A stretch of 64,000 bases of DNA from Deinococcus koreensis (GCF_002901445.1 NZ_PPPD01000002.1:310001-374000), one strand, 5' to 3'; shown: positions 1 through 8,192, counted from the first letter of the stretch. Program-made: numbers and translations. The notes: generated by a model not told the origin, from the letters alone.

Positions 1-572
1 GCCAGCGCCTGGCCCAGCGGGGAGGCCATCAGGAAGGCTTCGAGCAGCCCGAGCAGGGTGATGCCCAGGCCCAGACGCAGCGACAACGCGAAGGCCGGGT
101 GCCCGAAGCGCTGGAACACGATCAGCAGCGTGATGCCGAGGTGGGTCAGCCACAGCACGATGATCGTGGCGCCCATGACGCTCCAGACGGCGGCGTCCAG
201 CGCGGTGGCGGTGTTGTAGTGGCTGGTGGTGCCGCGCGCCGCCTGACCCGCGATGGCCAGGGTCTCGATCAGGCTGGTCGCGACGATCAGCCACGCCAGG
301 GCGCTCACCAGCCGGGGACGCCCCTCCACGAAACCGAGCATCCACAGCAGCGTGAGGTTGTAGATCACGAACGACACCGCGAATTTGGTGGGCTTGAGCC
401 AGGCGGGCGCGCCCAGAACCGTGCGCCCGTCCAGCAAGATGCCGGCCCCGAAAAAGACCACCATCGCGGCGAACAGCAGCCCCGAGATCAGCAGGGGCGG
501 GTGGGTCTGCCAGAGCGTCCGGAGCCAGCGGAGGGGCAGGGGCGGCGTGGGCTGGGGGGGTGAAGTCAACAT
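1..572 (-). CDS. Multi-pass membrane protein of unknown function (3' end outside window)
   Basis: The frame is open from an ATG at 572 to the window edge, giving 190 residues with no stop, so the gene continues to the left. A short Pro-rich N-terminus is followed by about five hydrophobic segments (roughly residues 25-47, 62-80, 89-108, 130-155 and 165-185), so this is an integral membrane protein. A conserved-looking loop, ARGTTSHYN, sits between the third and fourth segments; I recall similar RG-x-SH-[FY]N loops in uncharacterised actinobacterial membrane proteins, but the function is unknown. The start is supported by CAGGAG a few bases upstream. It lies 47 bp downstream of the epimerase gene on the same strand and probably ends that operon. 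No catalytic motif is visible. Confidence 0.75.
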   Translation of the reverse strand, partial: MLTSPPQPTPPLPLRWLRTLWQTHPPLLISGLLFAAMVVFFGAGILLDGRTVLGAPAWLKPTKFAVSFVIYNLTLLWMLGFVEGRPRLVSALAWLIVATSLIETLAIAGQAARGTTSHYNTATALDAAVWSVMGATIIVLWLTHLGITLLIVFQRFGHPAFALSLRLGLGITLLGLLEAFLMASPLGQAL

Positions 573-619
573 GGTCTGCTCCTGGGGGTCGGGAAGGGGG
601 ACAGCGGCGTGCCAGCGGA

Positions 620-1615
620 TCAGAGGGGGGAACCCGCCACCTCTTCGGCGGGCGAAGGCTCCAGCGACCCGGCCCGCAGCCAGGCCAGCGTCTGCCGGAT
701 CGCCGAGCGGTGCGGGGTGGGCTGACCGCCGAAGGTGGACGTGAAGCGCGTGCCGTCGACCGTGAAGGGGGCGGCCACCTGGTACTGGACGTCCGCCAGC
801 TCGCGGATCAGGGGACTGAACAGCGCCAAGGCCCGAAGGGGCAGGCCGGACAGGGCACGGGGCCGGGGGGGCGCGGTCTGGGCCTCCTGGGCGATCAGGG
901 CCGCGAAGCCGGTCGCGGTCAGGGCCTCGGCAGCTGGAAGGTGCCACACCTCGCCGAAGGCGGGCCCATGCTGGGCCAGCGTGACCAGCCCGCGCGCCAC
1001 GTCGTCGATGAAACTGAAACTGTGGAGCTGGTCGCTCCGCTCGATCCACGGCGGGCGCTTGCCGGCCACGATGGCGCGGAAAAAGGGCGCCCCGACCAGC
1101 GAACCGTGGACACCGGGGCCGTAGAAGTCGCTGGCGCGGCCGATCGTGACCGGCAGCACCCCGGCCCGGTGGGCGTCCAGCAGGGTGCGGGCCAGCGCCA
1201 GGCGCACCTGGCCCTTGCGGCTCTGCGGGCGTTCGGGCGAGTCCTCGCGCAGGGGCGTGGTGACCGGGCCGTAGCTGTAGAGGTTGTCGGCGAAGACCAG
1301 CCGGGCGCCCACCCGGCCCACGCCCCCGATGACCGCGTCCAGTATGGGTGGAAAGTCCAGGGCCCAGCGGGTATAGGCGGGCTGAGCCGCCAGGTAGACC
1401 ACCCCGGCCCCCTGGACGGCGCGCTCGACGGAGGGCGCGGAACTGAGGTCGGCAGCCAGCCAGTCGGTGCCCGCGGGCAGCGCGGTGGGGCGGGTGCGGG
1501 ACACGGCCCGGGCCGGGAGCCCCTGCCGCGCCAGTTCGCCCATCAGGGCAGATCCGACCGCGCCGGACGCTCCGAGAACGACGTGCAGGGTGGTGTTCGT
1601 GGCCGTGGAATTCAT
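620..1615 (-). CDS. NAD(P)-dependent epimerase/dehydratase family protein
   Basis: This 331-residue protein has an N-terminal Rossmann fold: the dinucleotide-binding glycine motif GASGAVG is at about residues 15-21. It then follows the extended short-chain dehydrogenase pattern (VVYLAAQPAY, LVFADNLYSYG, IGRASDFYGPG). The expected Tyr-x3-Lys is not obvious; the nearest counterpart is the YSYGPV segment, so a true epimerase reaction is uncertain and it may be a reductase-like or NmrA-like member. AGGAG precedes the ATG. It lies between a DUF4386 membrane protein (93 bp upstream) and a second membrane protein (47 bp downstream), all on one strand, so a three-gene operon is likely. The substrate cannot be inferred. 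Confidence 0.85.
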   Translation of the reverse strand: MNSTATNTTLHVVLGASGAVGSALMGELARQGLPARAVSRTRPTALPAGTDWLAADLSSAPSVERAVQGAGVVYLAAQPAYTRWALDFPPILDAVIGGVGRVGARLVFADNLYSYGPVTTPLREDSPERPQSRKGQVRLALARTLLDAHRAGVLPVTIGRASDFYGPGVHGSLVGAPFFRAIVAGKRPPWIERSDQLHSFSFIDDVARGLVTLAQHGPAFGEVWHLPAAEALTATGFAALIAQEAQTAPPRPRALSGLPLRALALFSPLIRELADVQYQVAAPFTVDGTRFTSTFGGQPTPHRSAIRQTLAWLRAGSLEPSPAEEVAGSPL

Positions 1616-1656
1616 GGTGTTCTCCTGGTTGGGGTGTTCGAGAGGGTGAAGAGTCG

Positions 1657-1713
1657 GCAGGCTCAGTGTCAGCAGGTTCAGTGTCAGCAGGTCTCAGGGT
1701 CAGCAAGCTCAGC
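1657..1713. repeat. Short intergenic tandem repeat, 15-16 bp unit
   Basis: Three consecutive units of the form GCAGG(C/T)TCAGTGTCA occupy 1657-1671, 1672-1686 and, with one inserted base and a change, 1687-1702. A partial fourth unit (1703-1713) runs over the stop codon of the DUF4386 gene. The array fills most of the 93-bp gap between that gene and the epimerase gene. It does not form a strong hairpin. Confidence 0.7.
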
Positions 1714-2431
1714 GGCGGGCACGCAGGAAGTTCAGGCCCAGGCTGAGCAGCCAGACCTGCCAGGCAATACCTGAGACGGTGAGGACGGGCCCGAGATCGG
1801 CGCCGAAGACCCCGGCGAGCCCAGCGAGCAGAAGCCCGCCGGACGCGAAGCCCCCGAGGGCGAGCGCACGCGCCCCCGGACGCCTCCACAAGGCGGCCGA
1901 CACCATCACCGTCCACAGCCCCGCGAAGAGTTGTACGCCCAGGGCTTCTCCGACGCCCCCTGCGTAGGTGTTGAGGGTCTCGTACATGACTGAGGCGGCC
2001 GCCTGGGTCGCACCGTCACCGCCTGCGTAAGTCGCGGCCAGGGCAGGCATGGCGACCAGCCAGCGCACGATCCCGAGGAGCTTGAGAACGCCTGCCGTGA
2101 CACCCAGCGCGGCCGTGATGTTCAGAACAGTGCTGTCGCCGTCCTGTTCCCCCAGCATGCGGTGGATCAGCACGGACAGGGGCACGAGCAGGAAGGCCGA
2201 GACGAAGTACATGGAGTAGCCCAGGGCCACCGCCCCGCCCCGCTCGCGGATCAGGGGCAGGGCCTCGGCGGCCGGCAGATCGAGGCTCTGGGGCCAGCCG
2301 ATGGCGCTCGACAGCACGCCGAAGGCACCCAACATCAGGACGAACTGCGCGGCCGCGGTCGCGAAGAGGGCCAGGCGCGGGGCGGGACGCACGGCGGGGG
2401 CGTCGGGGCGGGTGGAGGTGAGGGTGGTCAT
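1709..2431 (-). CDS. DUF4386 family membrane protein
   Basis: This 240-residue protein has about six hydrophobic segments. The spacing (LFATAAAQFVLMLGAFGVLS near residue 25, a polar loop, SMYFVSAFLLVPLSVLIH near 75, then ALGVTAGVLKLLGIVRW and YAGGVGEALGVQLFAGLWTVMVS) fits the DUF4386 family, whose role is unknown. A conserved feature of that family, a YETLNTYAG-like segment after the third helix, is present. The start is backed by AAAGGAG. It is the first gene of a likely operon with the epimerase and the edge-truncated membrane protein, and a 20-bp palindrome lies 70-90 bp upstream. Confidence 0.8.
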   Translation of the reverse strand: MTTLTSTRPDAPAVRPAPRLALFATAAAQFVLMLGAFGVLSSAIGWPQSLDLPAAEALPLIRERGGAVALGYSMYFVSAFLLVPLSVLIHRMLGEQDGDSTVLNITAALGVTAGVLKLLGIVRWLVAMPALAATYAGGDGATQAAASVMYETLNTYAGGVGEALGVQLFAGLWTVMVSAALWRRPGARALALGGFASGGLLLAGLAGVFGADLGPVLTVSGIAWQVWLLSLGLNFLRARR

Positions 2432-2500
2432 GGTGGAACTCCTTTGAAGGGCAACAGGGGGAGACCGTCAGCCACGGCTCGGTGGTTGATACGACATTGC

Positions 2501-2520
2501 GATGATGCGCGAGCATCATC
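2501..2520. promoter_or_regulatory. Perfect 20-bp palindrome in the promoter region of the DUF4386 operon
   Basis: GATGATGC at 2501-2508 and GCATCATC at 2513-2520 form perfect 8-bp arms around GCGA. On the minus strand this lies just before a plausible -10 (TATCAA) for the DUF4386 gene, so it would overlap the -35 region. A second, weaker inverted repeat, TTCCCG(2579-2584)/CGGGAA(2591-2596), is in the same gap. The rest of 2432-2754 holds no convincing gene. The cognate regulator is unknown; the nearby TetR has different-looking operators. Confidence 0.5.
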
Positions 2521-2754
2521 CGAGCAGAGCGAGTGGCAAAAAGTACGGGCTGGCGGCGATGGACGAGCATCCGGCTCTTTCCCGGATGTTCGGGAATCAG
2601 AGCAAGTCCGTATGACTGGGCCTGGACGCCGTACTGGACGCAGGGACAATCTCTTCAGGGTTGTACCGGGCGGAACCTCCTTCACGGCACAGGGCGCCGG
2701 CCAGGAACACGGCGTGTTCCCGAGGCGGGGGCAAAGATGGAGTGGGGGCGGACG

Positions 2755-3378
2755 TCAGGGGGTCAGGGGGGGGTCGGGCCTCAGGAGCTGGCGGAACATG
2801 GTGGCGTACAGGCCGTCAGCGAAGGCCTGTGGTTGGATGAGTTTCTGGGTGTCCAGCCCGTTTTTCAGCGCGATGAGCACCGCCGCCGCGTCCTCGGCGG
2901 CCACGGGCAGCGTCAGCCCGAGCGCCTGGGCCTGCGCCTCGACCTGCCGGGCGATGGCGGCCCTGAGTTGGCCCTGCTGCTGAACGTAGGCGGCCCGGAT
3001 GCGGGGGTAGCGCATCGCGCACATCCAGAACTCCATCTTGATCAGGTGGGCGGTCTGGTCGGTGTCGGGGCTGGCGGAGAATGCCTGGAAGCCCTCACCG
3101 GAGAAGCCCGCCTCCGGCCGCTCGCCCAGCCGGCTCAACTGCGCGAGATCCTCGGCGAAACAGTGCTCGATCAGGGCGATCATCAGGCTTTCCCTGGTGT
3201 CGAAGTTCGAGTAGAACGCCCCCCGGGTATATCCGGCCGCGTCGGTGATCTGGTCGATGGAAGCGCCCTCGAAGCCCTGGCGGGCGAACAGTTCACGCGC
3301 CGCCATGAGCAGCTCCTGACGCGTCTGGGCGCGGCTCTCCTCGCGGCTGATCCGTTTGCGGGAGGTGACGGGTGACAT
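2755..3378 (-). CDS. TetR/AcrR family transcriptional regulator
   Basis: This 207-residue protein has a TetR-type helix-turn-helix at about residues 15-60 (RQELLMAARELFARQGFEGAS, then DQITDAAGYTRGAFYSNFDT), followed by an all-helical ligand domain with little recognisable sequence. The frame extends 42 codons further upstream to 3504, but that stretch covers two inverted repeats that look like its own operator and promoter, so I place the start at the ATG at 3378. It lies between the DUF4386 operon (same strand, 323 bp downstream) and the rhamnose transport operon, whose last gene ends at 3520. It most likely represses itself. Its other targets are not evident in the window. Confidence 0.88.
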   Translation of the reverse strand: MSPVTSRKRISREESRAQTRQELLMAARELFARQGFEGASIDQITDAAGYTRGAFYSNFDTRESLMIALIEHCFAEDLAQLSRLGERPEAGFSGEGFQAFSASPDTDQTAHLIKMEFWMCAMRYPRIRAAYVQQQGQLRAAIARQVEAQAQALGLTLPVAAEDAAAVLIALKNGLDTQKLIQPQAFADGLYATMFRQLLRPDPPLTP

Positions 3379-3391
3379 GGCCCCACTATGG

Positions 3392-3461
3392 GATACAGAG
3401 ACGTATCTGAAAGTAGGCCAATATTCAAATTGGGAAATGTATCCAGATACGGTAACGTATT
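3392..3461. promoter_or_regulatory. Two GATAC-N6-GTAT operator-like inverted repeats before the TetR gene
   Basis: GATAC AGAGAC GTATC occupies 3392-3407 and GATAC GGTAAC GTATT occupies 3446-3461. Arm sequence and 6-bp spacer are shared, and an extra GTATC at 3439-3443 overlaps the second site's left side. Both lie 14-84 bp upstream of the TetR ATG at 3378. The local sequence is much more A+T-rich than its surroundings. Repeated sites of this kind are typical of TetR autoregulation. Confidence 0.65.
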
Positions 3462-3519
3462 TCAGTGCTTCAGGGCAGGAGCCCGCCACTGATTCCAGAA
3501 GCATGGTTCTCGCAGGATT

Positions 3520-4950
3520 TCACCCCACCTGCACGACCCTCAGCCCTTTCAGGGCACCCAGTTGGCGAATCCGGTCGGCGAGGTGCCCCACGCCCACGGC
3601 GCAGTGGTGCGCCGGCCCCTGGGCGCTCCAGGCATCCACGAAGGCGCGCGCGCCCACGGAAAAACGGTAGCGGCTGTTGGTGTTGCCGATCTCCAGGATG
3701 GGGCCGGCTACCGACTCGCCTTCAGCGACGAGGAGCTTGAGCTTTCCCCCGTCTTCGACGACGGACAGCAGCGTGACCGGGCCGTGCTGCACCGACATCT
3801 CCACGCTGAGCCCCCGGCCCACCTTGCCGTGATAGACCGCCAGCGGCCTGACCTTGGTCTTGCCCTGCGCGATACGCGGGTGGCCGGGGCCATCGTGGCC
3901 CATCAGCACCACGTCATCGGTGAAGTCCAGGGCGTAGAACTCGGTGAACGACCCGCCCGCCCCGAAGCTGTCCATGATCTTCATGGCATGGACGTTCTTG
4001 ATCTCGTATTCGCCGGCCACCGGCACCCCGCGCCCCGTGAGCAGCGAGCAGCCCAGGATCACCGAGCTGATCACGTCCTCGTTCTCGTGGCCGGGCGTGG
4101 ACTCGGCGAAGTAGGCCAGCGCGCCCAGGTCGTGCCGCTCCACGAGGCGGTCGAGGGCCACGCTGGTGCGGGCGGCGCGGCTCAGCTCGGCCCCGTCGCA
4201 GTCGGGCTGCACGTCGAAGGTGTCACGGAAGAGGTCGACCCGCCCTGCCGCCTCGGCCTCGGTGACGTCCCGGCGGATTGCCGCCAGTTCGTCGACTTCC
4301 ACATGCTGGATGTGGGTGCCGAAGGTGATCGCCTGGAGGGTCGGGTCGGTGTAGATGTCCAGCATCCCGGTGTACGGGCGCCCCATCAGGCCCAGGCGGG
4401 TGTGCGCCATCACGTGGGCCACGCGCGCCGCCTCGACCCAGCCGTCCACCTCGTGCCAGACCTGCGGATCGCCCTGCAGCACGCCCGTGACCTGATGGAA
4501 GGCGACGCCGGCCCGCGTGAAGACGTTGGCGAGTTCGGGCACCGGGCAGGCCGAGCAGAAGGCCAGCCACTCGCCGGTCATGGCCGTGCGGCTCCCCAGC
4601 GCGTTCAGGCGCGCGTAGTCGAGAGCGGCTTCAGGTTGCAGGTTCAGGATCACCACCGGCACCCCGGCCCGCTGCACCACCGGCAGCACCGTGCTGGACA
4701 GCGCGTAGGTCGTGACGTACAGGAACACGATGTCCACGTCGGCCCGCCGCAGCGCGTGTCCCGCCGCCAGGGCGGCCGGCGGCGAGTCGATCAGGCCCAG
4801 GTTGACGACCTCCACGCCGGGCCGTTCCAGCCGGGCGGCCACCTGCGCGACGTAGCCGGTCAGCCGCGCCTCCAGCCCATCGAACTGCGGCCAGTAGGCG
4901 TCGAGGCCGATGCCGAAGAGGCCGACTCTCAGGGGGTAGGGATTGCTCAT
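3520..4950 (-). CDS. L-fucose/L-arabinose isomerase-family protein
   Basis: This 476-residue protein is related to L-arabinose and L-fucose isomerases, Mn-dependent enzymes that interconvert aldoses and ketoses. The N-terminal half carries Rossmann-like segments (VDIVFLYVTTYALSST, GVPVVILNLQP). The C-terminal half has the expected acidic and histidine residues: ESTPGHENED near residue 288, GVPVAGEYEIKNVHAMK near 317-333, and HDGPGH near 360. It is the last gene of the rhamnose transport operon, 187 bp after rhaS, behind a stem-loop. A canonical RhaI is encoded in the opposite arm, so this is a second, different isomerase. It might act on another 6-deoxy or C5 sugar brought in by the same transporter, or on a by-product. 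The exact substrate is unknown. Confidence 0.8.
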   Translation of the reverse strand: MSNPYPLRVGLFGIGLDAYWPQFDGLEARLTGYVAQVAARLERPGVEVVNLGLIDSPPAALAAGHALRRADVDIVFLYVTTYALSSTVLPVVQRAGVPVVILNLQPEAALDYARLNALGSRTAMTGEWLAFCSACPVPELANVFTRAGVAFHQVTGVLQGDPQVWHEVDGWVEAARVAHVMAHTRLGLMGRPYTGMLDIYTDPTLQAITFGTHIQHVEVDELAAIRRDVTEAEAAGRVDLFRDTFDVQPDCDGAELSRAARTSVALDRLVERHDLGALAYFAESTPGHENEDVISSVILGCSLLTGRGVPVAGEYEIKNVHAMKIMDSFGAGGSFTEFYALDFTDDVVLMGHDGPGHPRIAQGKTKVRPLAVYHGKVGRGLSVEMSVQHGPVTLLSVVEDGGKLKLLVAEGESVAGPILEIGNTNSRYRFSVGARAFVDAWSAQGPAHHCAVGVGHLADRIRQLGALKGLRVVQVG

Positions 4951-4991
4951 GGGGCTCCTTGAGATGCGAAGACGCGGCGTCCACCCTTCCG

Positions 4992-5019
4992 GCCGCTAGA
5001 GGCCAGCGCCTCTTGCGGC
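4992..5019 (-). other. Intercistronic stem-loop between rhaS and the isomerase-like gene
   Basis: GCCGC-T-AGAGGC (4992-5003) pairs with GCCTCT-T-GCGGC (5008-5019) across a CAGC tetraloop, giving 11 base pairs with one T-T mismatch. No T-run follows in the direction of transcription. It lies within the 187-bp gap after rhaS. Hairpins just after a binding-protein gene commonly protect its mRNA and lower expression of the next gene, which is the likely role here. Confidence 0.5.
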
Positions 5020-5137
5020 GGGCTCCGCGAGTCGCTGCACCGGGACAGGCCGGTACGAGAGGGGTTCGCCCCGGCCCGAACGCACCTGGGCCGTGAGCCA
5101 CCCTCCCGCTCACAGCCCGGAGCTCAGTGCTCAGTCC

Positions 5138-6139
5138 TCAGAAATCGAACTTGTCGATGTTCGCCTTGTCGAAGGTGTAGGGCGGCCCGACGATGATCTC
5201 GCCGTCCTTGCCGATGGTGTATTCGCCGAGACGCCCGGCCTTGAACTTCTCGCCCGGCTTACCGGTGATCTGGCCGCTGACGAGCGCGGCGGCGGCGTAG
5301 GTGGCGAGATAGCCCACGTCGGCGGGGTTCCAGAGCTGGAAAGCGGTCACGGTGCCGTCCTTCACGAAGGCCCGCATCTGGTTGGGGGTGCCCAGGCCGG
5401 TCAGGGCGACCTTGCCCTTGCTGGGGCTGGTGGAGAGGTAGCGCGCGCCGGCGGAGATGCCCACGGTGGTCGGCGAGATGACCCCCTTCAGGTTCGGGTA
5501 GGCCTGGATCAGCCCCTGCATCTCGGTGAAGGACTTCTGGTCGTCGTCGTTGCCGTAGGCGATCTTGACGAGCTTCATGTCCTTGTACCGGGGCAGCTTG
5601 AGTTCCTCCTGCATCCACTTGATCCAGGTGTTCTGGTTGGTGGCATTCGGCGTGGCGGAGAGCACCGCGATCTCGCCCTTGTAGCCGATGAGTTTACCGA
5701 CCAGCTGCACCTGTGCGCGGCCGATGCCCTCACTGTTCGCCTGGTTGATGAAGAGCGTGCGGCCCGAGACGGCGGTGTCGGAGTCCATGGTGACGATCTT
5801 CATTCCCGAGGCCTTGGCGCGCGCCAGGTAGGGCAGCAGGGCGTTGGCGTCGTTGGCGGCCAGCACCAGCGCGTCCTGCTTCTGGGCGATGGCGGTGTTG
5901 ATGTAGCTGACCTGCGAGCTCGCCCCGGCGTCCGACGGGCCCACGACCTTCACCAGCGCGCCGATCTCCTTGCCGGCCTCCAGGCCGCCGCTGGTCTCGA
6001 TGACGTTGTAGGGGTTGTTGATGTTCTTGGGCAGCAGCGTGATCTTCAGGCCCTTTTTCAACGCGGGGGTCTGGGCATAAGCCAGGGTGGCCAGGGCGCT
6101 CAGGGTCAGGGCGGACAGCAGCAGGGAGCGGGTCTTCAT
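5138..6139 (-). CDS. rhaS: Rhamnose ABC transporter substrate-binding protein
   Basis: This 333-residue periplasmic-binding protein starts with a signal peptide (MKTRSLLLSALTLSALATLAYAQ, cleavage near residue 22). It then shows a class I sugar-binding fold: ITLLPKNINNPYNVIETSGG at the start, DALVLAANDANALLPYLARAKASG, MKIVTMDSDT, and the hinge-side TVGISAGARYL. The order with rhaQ, rhaP, rhaT and rhaM matches the RhaSTPQ system known from Rhizobium. The frame is open far upstream into rhaQ, but the ATG at 6139 with its signal peptide and the preceding GGAGGAACCCC is the sensible start. It follows rhaQ by 44 bp. It captures L-rhamnose outside the membrane for the two permeases. Confidence 0.93.
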   Translation of the reverse strand: MKTRSLLLSALTLSALATLAYAQTPALKKGLKITLLPKNINNPYNVIETSGGLEAGKEIGALVKVVGPSDAGASSQVSYINTAIAQKQDALVLAANDANALLPYLARAKASGMKIVTMDSDTAVSGRTLFINQANSEGIGRAQVQLVGKLIGYKGEIAVLSATPNATNQNTWIKWMQEELKLPRYKDMKLVKIAYGNDDDQKSFTEMQGLIQAYPNLKGVISPTTVGISAGARYLSTSPSKGKVALTGLGTPNQMRAFVKDGTVTAFQLWNPADVGYLATYAAAALVSGQITGKPGEKFKAGRLGEYTIGKDGEIIVGPPYTFDKANIDKFDF

Positions 6140-6183
6140 GGGGTTCCTCCAGGAGCGTGAGAGAGGGCGGATGGGCGGCTGGC

Positions 6184-7173
6184 CTACGGAACGGCGGCGT
6201 CCCCCCTGCGGCGCCGGCGCTGACGGAAGGACTGGAAGCGGCCGAGCAGGTTGGGCACGAGCACGGAGCCGATCAAGAGCAGGCCCGTGACGATGGTCAG
6301 GATTTCGTTGGACACGTCCACGATGGTCAGCGCGCCGTTGATCAGGCCGATCAGGAAGACCGCCAGCACCGCGCCGACCACGCTGCCCCGGCCGCCGAAA
6401 ATGCTCACGCCGCCCAGCAGCACCGCCGCGATCACGCTCAGCTCGAAGCCGGTGGCGTTGTCGCCGCGCGCCGAGGCGAAGCGGAAGGTATACACCACGC
6501 CCGCCAGCGCCGACATCAGGCCGGACAGCACGAACAGCCGCAGCTTGACCCGCTCGACCTGCAGGCCCGCGAAGCGCGCGGCGACCGCGTTGGCGCCGAT
6601 GGCGTAGAGGCTGCGGCCGAAGGGCGTGGCGTGCAGCACCACCGCGAAGAGGGCCGCCAGTACGGCGAACAGCGCGATGGGAATGGGGATCAGCGTGCCG
6701 GGCAGGGTGCCGAAGCCGAAGTTGGTGTAGGCGGCGGGGAACTCCGCGATGGCGCGGTCGCCCAGCAGCACGTAGGCCAGCCCCCGGTAGAGCGCCAGCG
6801 TCCCGATGGTCACCGCCAGCGATGGCAACCCCAGCCGGGTGACGAGCAGCCCGTTGAACAGCCCCGCCAGGGCGCCGGTCACGAAGGCGGCCAGGATCGC
6901 CAGGGGCATGGGCACGCCCGCCGCGAACAGCACCCCCAGCACCGCCGAGCACAGCCCCAGCATGGACGCCACCGACAGGTCGATCTCGGCCACGACTACC
7001 AGCAGGGTCATGCTGAGCACCATCAGCGCGACCTCGGAGAAGTTGGCGGTCAGGAACGAGAGGTTCTGGCCGGTCAGGAAGTCCGGCGAGAGCAGGCCGC
7101 CGCCCAGCAGGGCCAGCGCGACCAGCGCCAGCAGGGTGGCCTCCCAGCCGAGCAGACCACGAACGCCTTTCAC
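6184..7173 (-). CDS. rhaQ: Rhamnose ABC transporter permease
   Basis: This 329-residue protein has about ten hydrophobic helices and the BPD_transp_2 pattern of sugar permeases (RbsC-like): VVVAEIDLSVASMLGLCSAV near residue 60, GLPSLAVTIGTLALYRGLAYV near 120, and AIGANAVAARFAGLQVERVKLRLFVLSG, the cytoplasmic coupling loop, near 195-222. It ends with a basic tail RQRRRRRG. Its ATG overlaps the stop of the preceding permease by 4 bp, and rhaS follows after 44 bp. With RhaP it forms the membrane channel driven by RhaT. Assignment of Q versus P rests on gene order only. Confidence 0.9.
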   Translation of the reverse strand: MKGVRGLLGWEATLLALVALALLGGGLLSPDFLTGQNLSFLTANFSEVALMVLSMTLLVVVAEIDLSVASMLGLCSAVLGVLFAAGVPMPLAILAAFVTGALAGLFNGLLVTRLGLPSLAVTIGTLALYRGLAYVLLGDRAIAEFPAAYTNFGFGTLPGTLIPIPIALFAVLAALFAVVLHATPFGRSLYAIGANAVAARFAGLQVERVKLRLFVLSGLMSALAGVVYTFRFASARGDNATGFELSVIAAVLLGGVSIFGGRGSVVGAVLAVFLIGLINGALTIVDVSNEILTIVTGLLLIGSVLVPNLLGRFQSFRQRRRRRGDAAVP

Positions 7174-8192
7174 CGTTTCCGCCCCATCTGGAGCCGCCGG
7201 GCCGTGCGCCGCGCGACCAGGATGTCGATGCTGATGGCCGCGAGCAGCAGCGCGCCCTGGATGGCCTGCTGGTAGAAGCCGGGAGCGCGCAGGGTGACCA
7301 GGGCGCTGCCCATCACGCCCAGCAGCAGGGCGCCCACGCCCGCGCCGAACAGCGTGCCGACCCCGCCACCGATGCTCACGCCGCCCACCACCGCCGCCGC
7401 GATCACCTGCAGTTCCAGCCCGGTGCCCGCCGTGGCGTCCACCGTGCCGAAGCGGGCCAGGTACAGCACCCCCGCGACCCCGGCGATGGCGCCGCTGAGC
7501 ACGAAGCCGCTCAAGGTGCGCCGCGTCACGTCGATGCCGGCCAGCACGGCAGCCTCGCGGTTCGAGCCCAGCGCGTAGTACTCGCGCCCGCCCCGGTAGG
7601 TGCCGAGGTACACGCCGAAGACCAGCATCACGGCCAGCACCAGCAGCACCAGATTGGGCACGCCCAGCAGGCTGCCGGTGCCGAAATTCAGGAAGCCGGG
7701 CGGCAGGTTCGAGGCGTTGATCTGCCGGCCGTCCACCACGGCGTAGGTCACGCCCCGGAAGACGTACAGCGTGCCCAGCGTGGCCACCAGCGCCGGCACC
7801 TGTCCGGAGGCGACCAGCAGGCCGTTGACCGCGCCGAGCAGCGCGCCCAGCCCCAGCCCGAAGAGCAGCGCCACCGGAATCGGCAGCCCAGGGTTGGCCA
7901 CGAACAGCGAGCCGGTCAGGAAGGCGCTGAGGCCCACGACGCTGCTCACGCTCAGGTCGACGTGCTTCATCAGCAGGACGACCGTCTGGCCCACCACCAG
8001 CAGGGCGATGATCGAGACGTTGAGGAGCAGGTCGCGCACGCTGCCGGGGCTCAGGAACAGCGGGTTGAGGGCCGCCGTGCCGAACAGCACCAGCGCCAGC
8101 AGCGCCACCAGCCCGAACTCGCGCGCCCGCAGCAGGCGGGTCAGCACGTTGGGCGGGGCCGCCGGGGTGGGCAGCGGGGTGGAGGGGCTCAT
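7170..8192 (-). CDS. rhaP: Rhamnose ABC transporter permease
   Basis: This 340-residue integral membrane protein is a paralogue of its downstream neighbour. It has the same family signatures: LLMKHVDLSVSSVVGLSAFLT near residue 75, VPALVATLGTLYVFRGVTYAV near 132, and ALGSNREAAVLAGIDVTRRTLSGFVLSG (coupling loop) near 207-235. The longer reading frame extends into the rhaT gene; the ATG at 8192 shares one base with the rhaT stop (TGATG), and the encoded [10 protein letters not shown] start fits a cytoplasmic N-terminus. It partners RhaQ. Overlaps with rhaT and rhaQ imply translational coupling. Confidence 0.9.
   Translation of the reverse strand: MSPSTPLPTPAAPPNVLTRLLRAREFGLVALLALVLFGTAALNPLFLSPGSVRDLLLNVSIIALLVVGQTVVLLMKHVDLSVSSVVGLSAFLTGSLFVANPGLPIPVALLFGLGLGALLGAVNGLLVASGQVPALVATLGTLYVFRGVTYAVVDGRQINASNLPPGFLNFGTGSLLGVPNLVLLVLAVMLVFGVYLGTYRGGREYYALGSNREAAVLAGIDVTRRTLSGFVLSGAIAGVAGVLYLARFGTVDATAGTGLELQVIAAAVVGGVSIGGGVGTLFGAGVGALLLGVMGSALVTLRAPGFYQQAIQGALLLAAISIDILVARRTARRLQMGRKR

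Noticed and set aside
5138..6952. 604-codon reading of rhaS fused to an upstream segment
   Set aside because: The added part overlaps the rhaQ gene in another frame, and a signal peptide begins at 6139.
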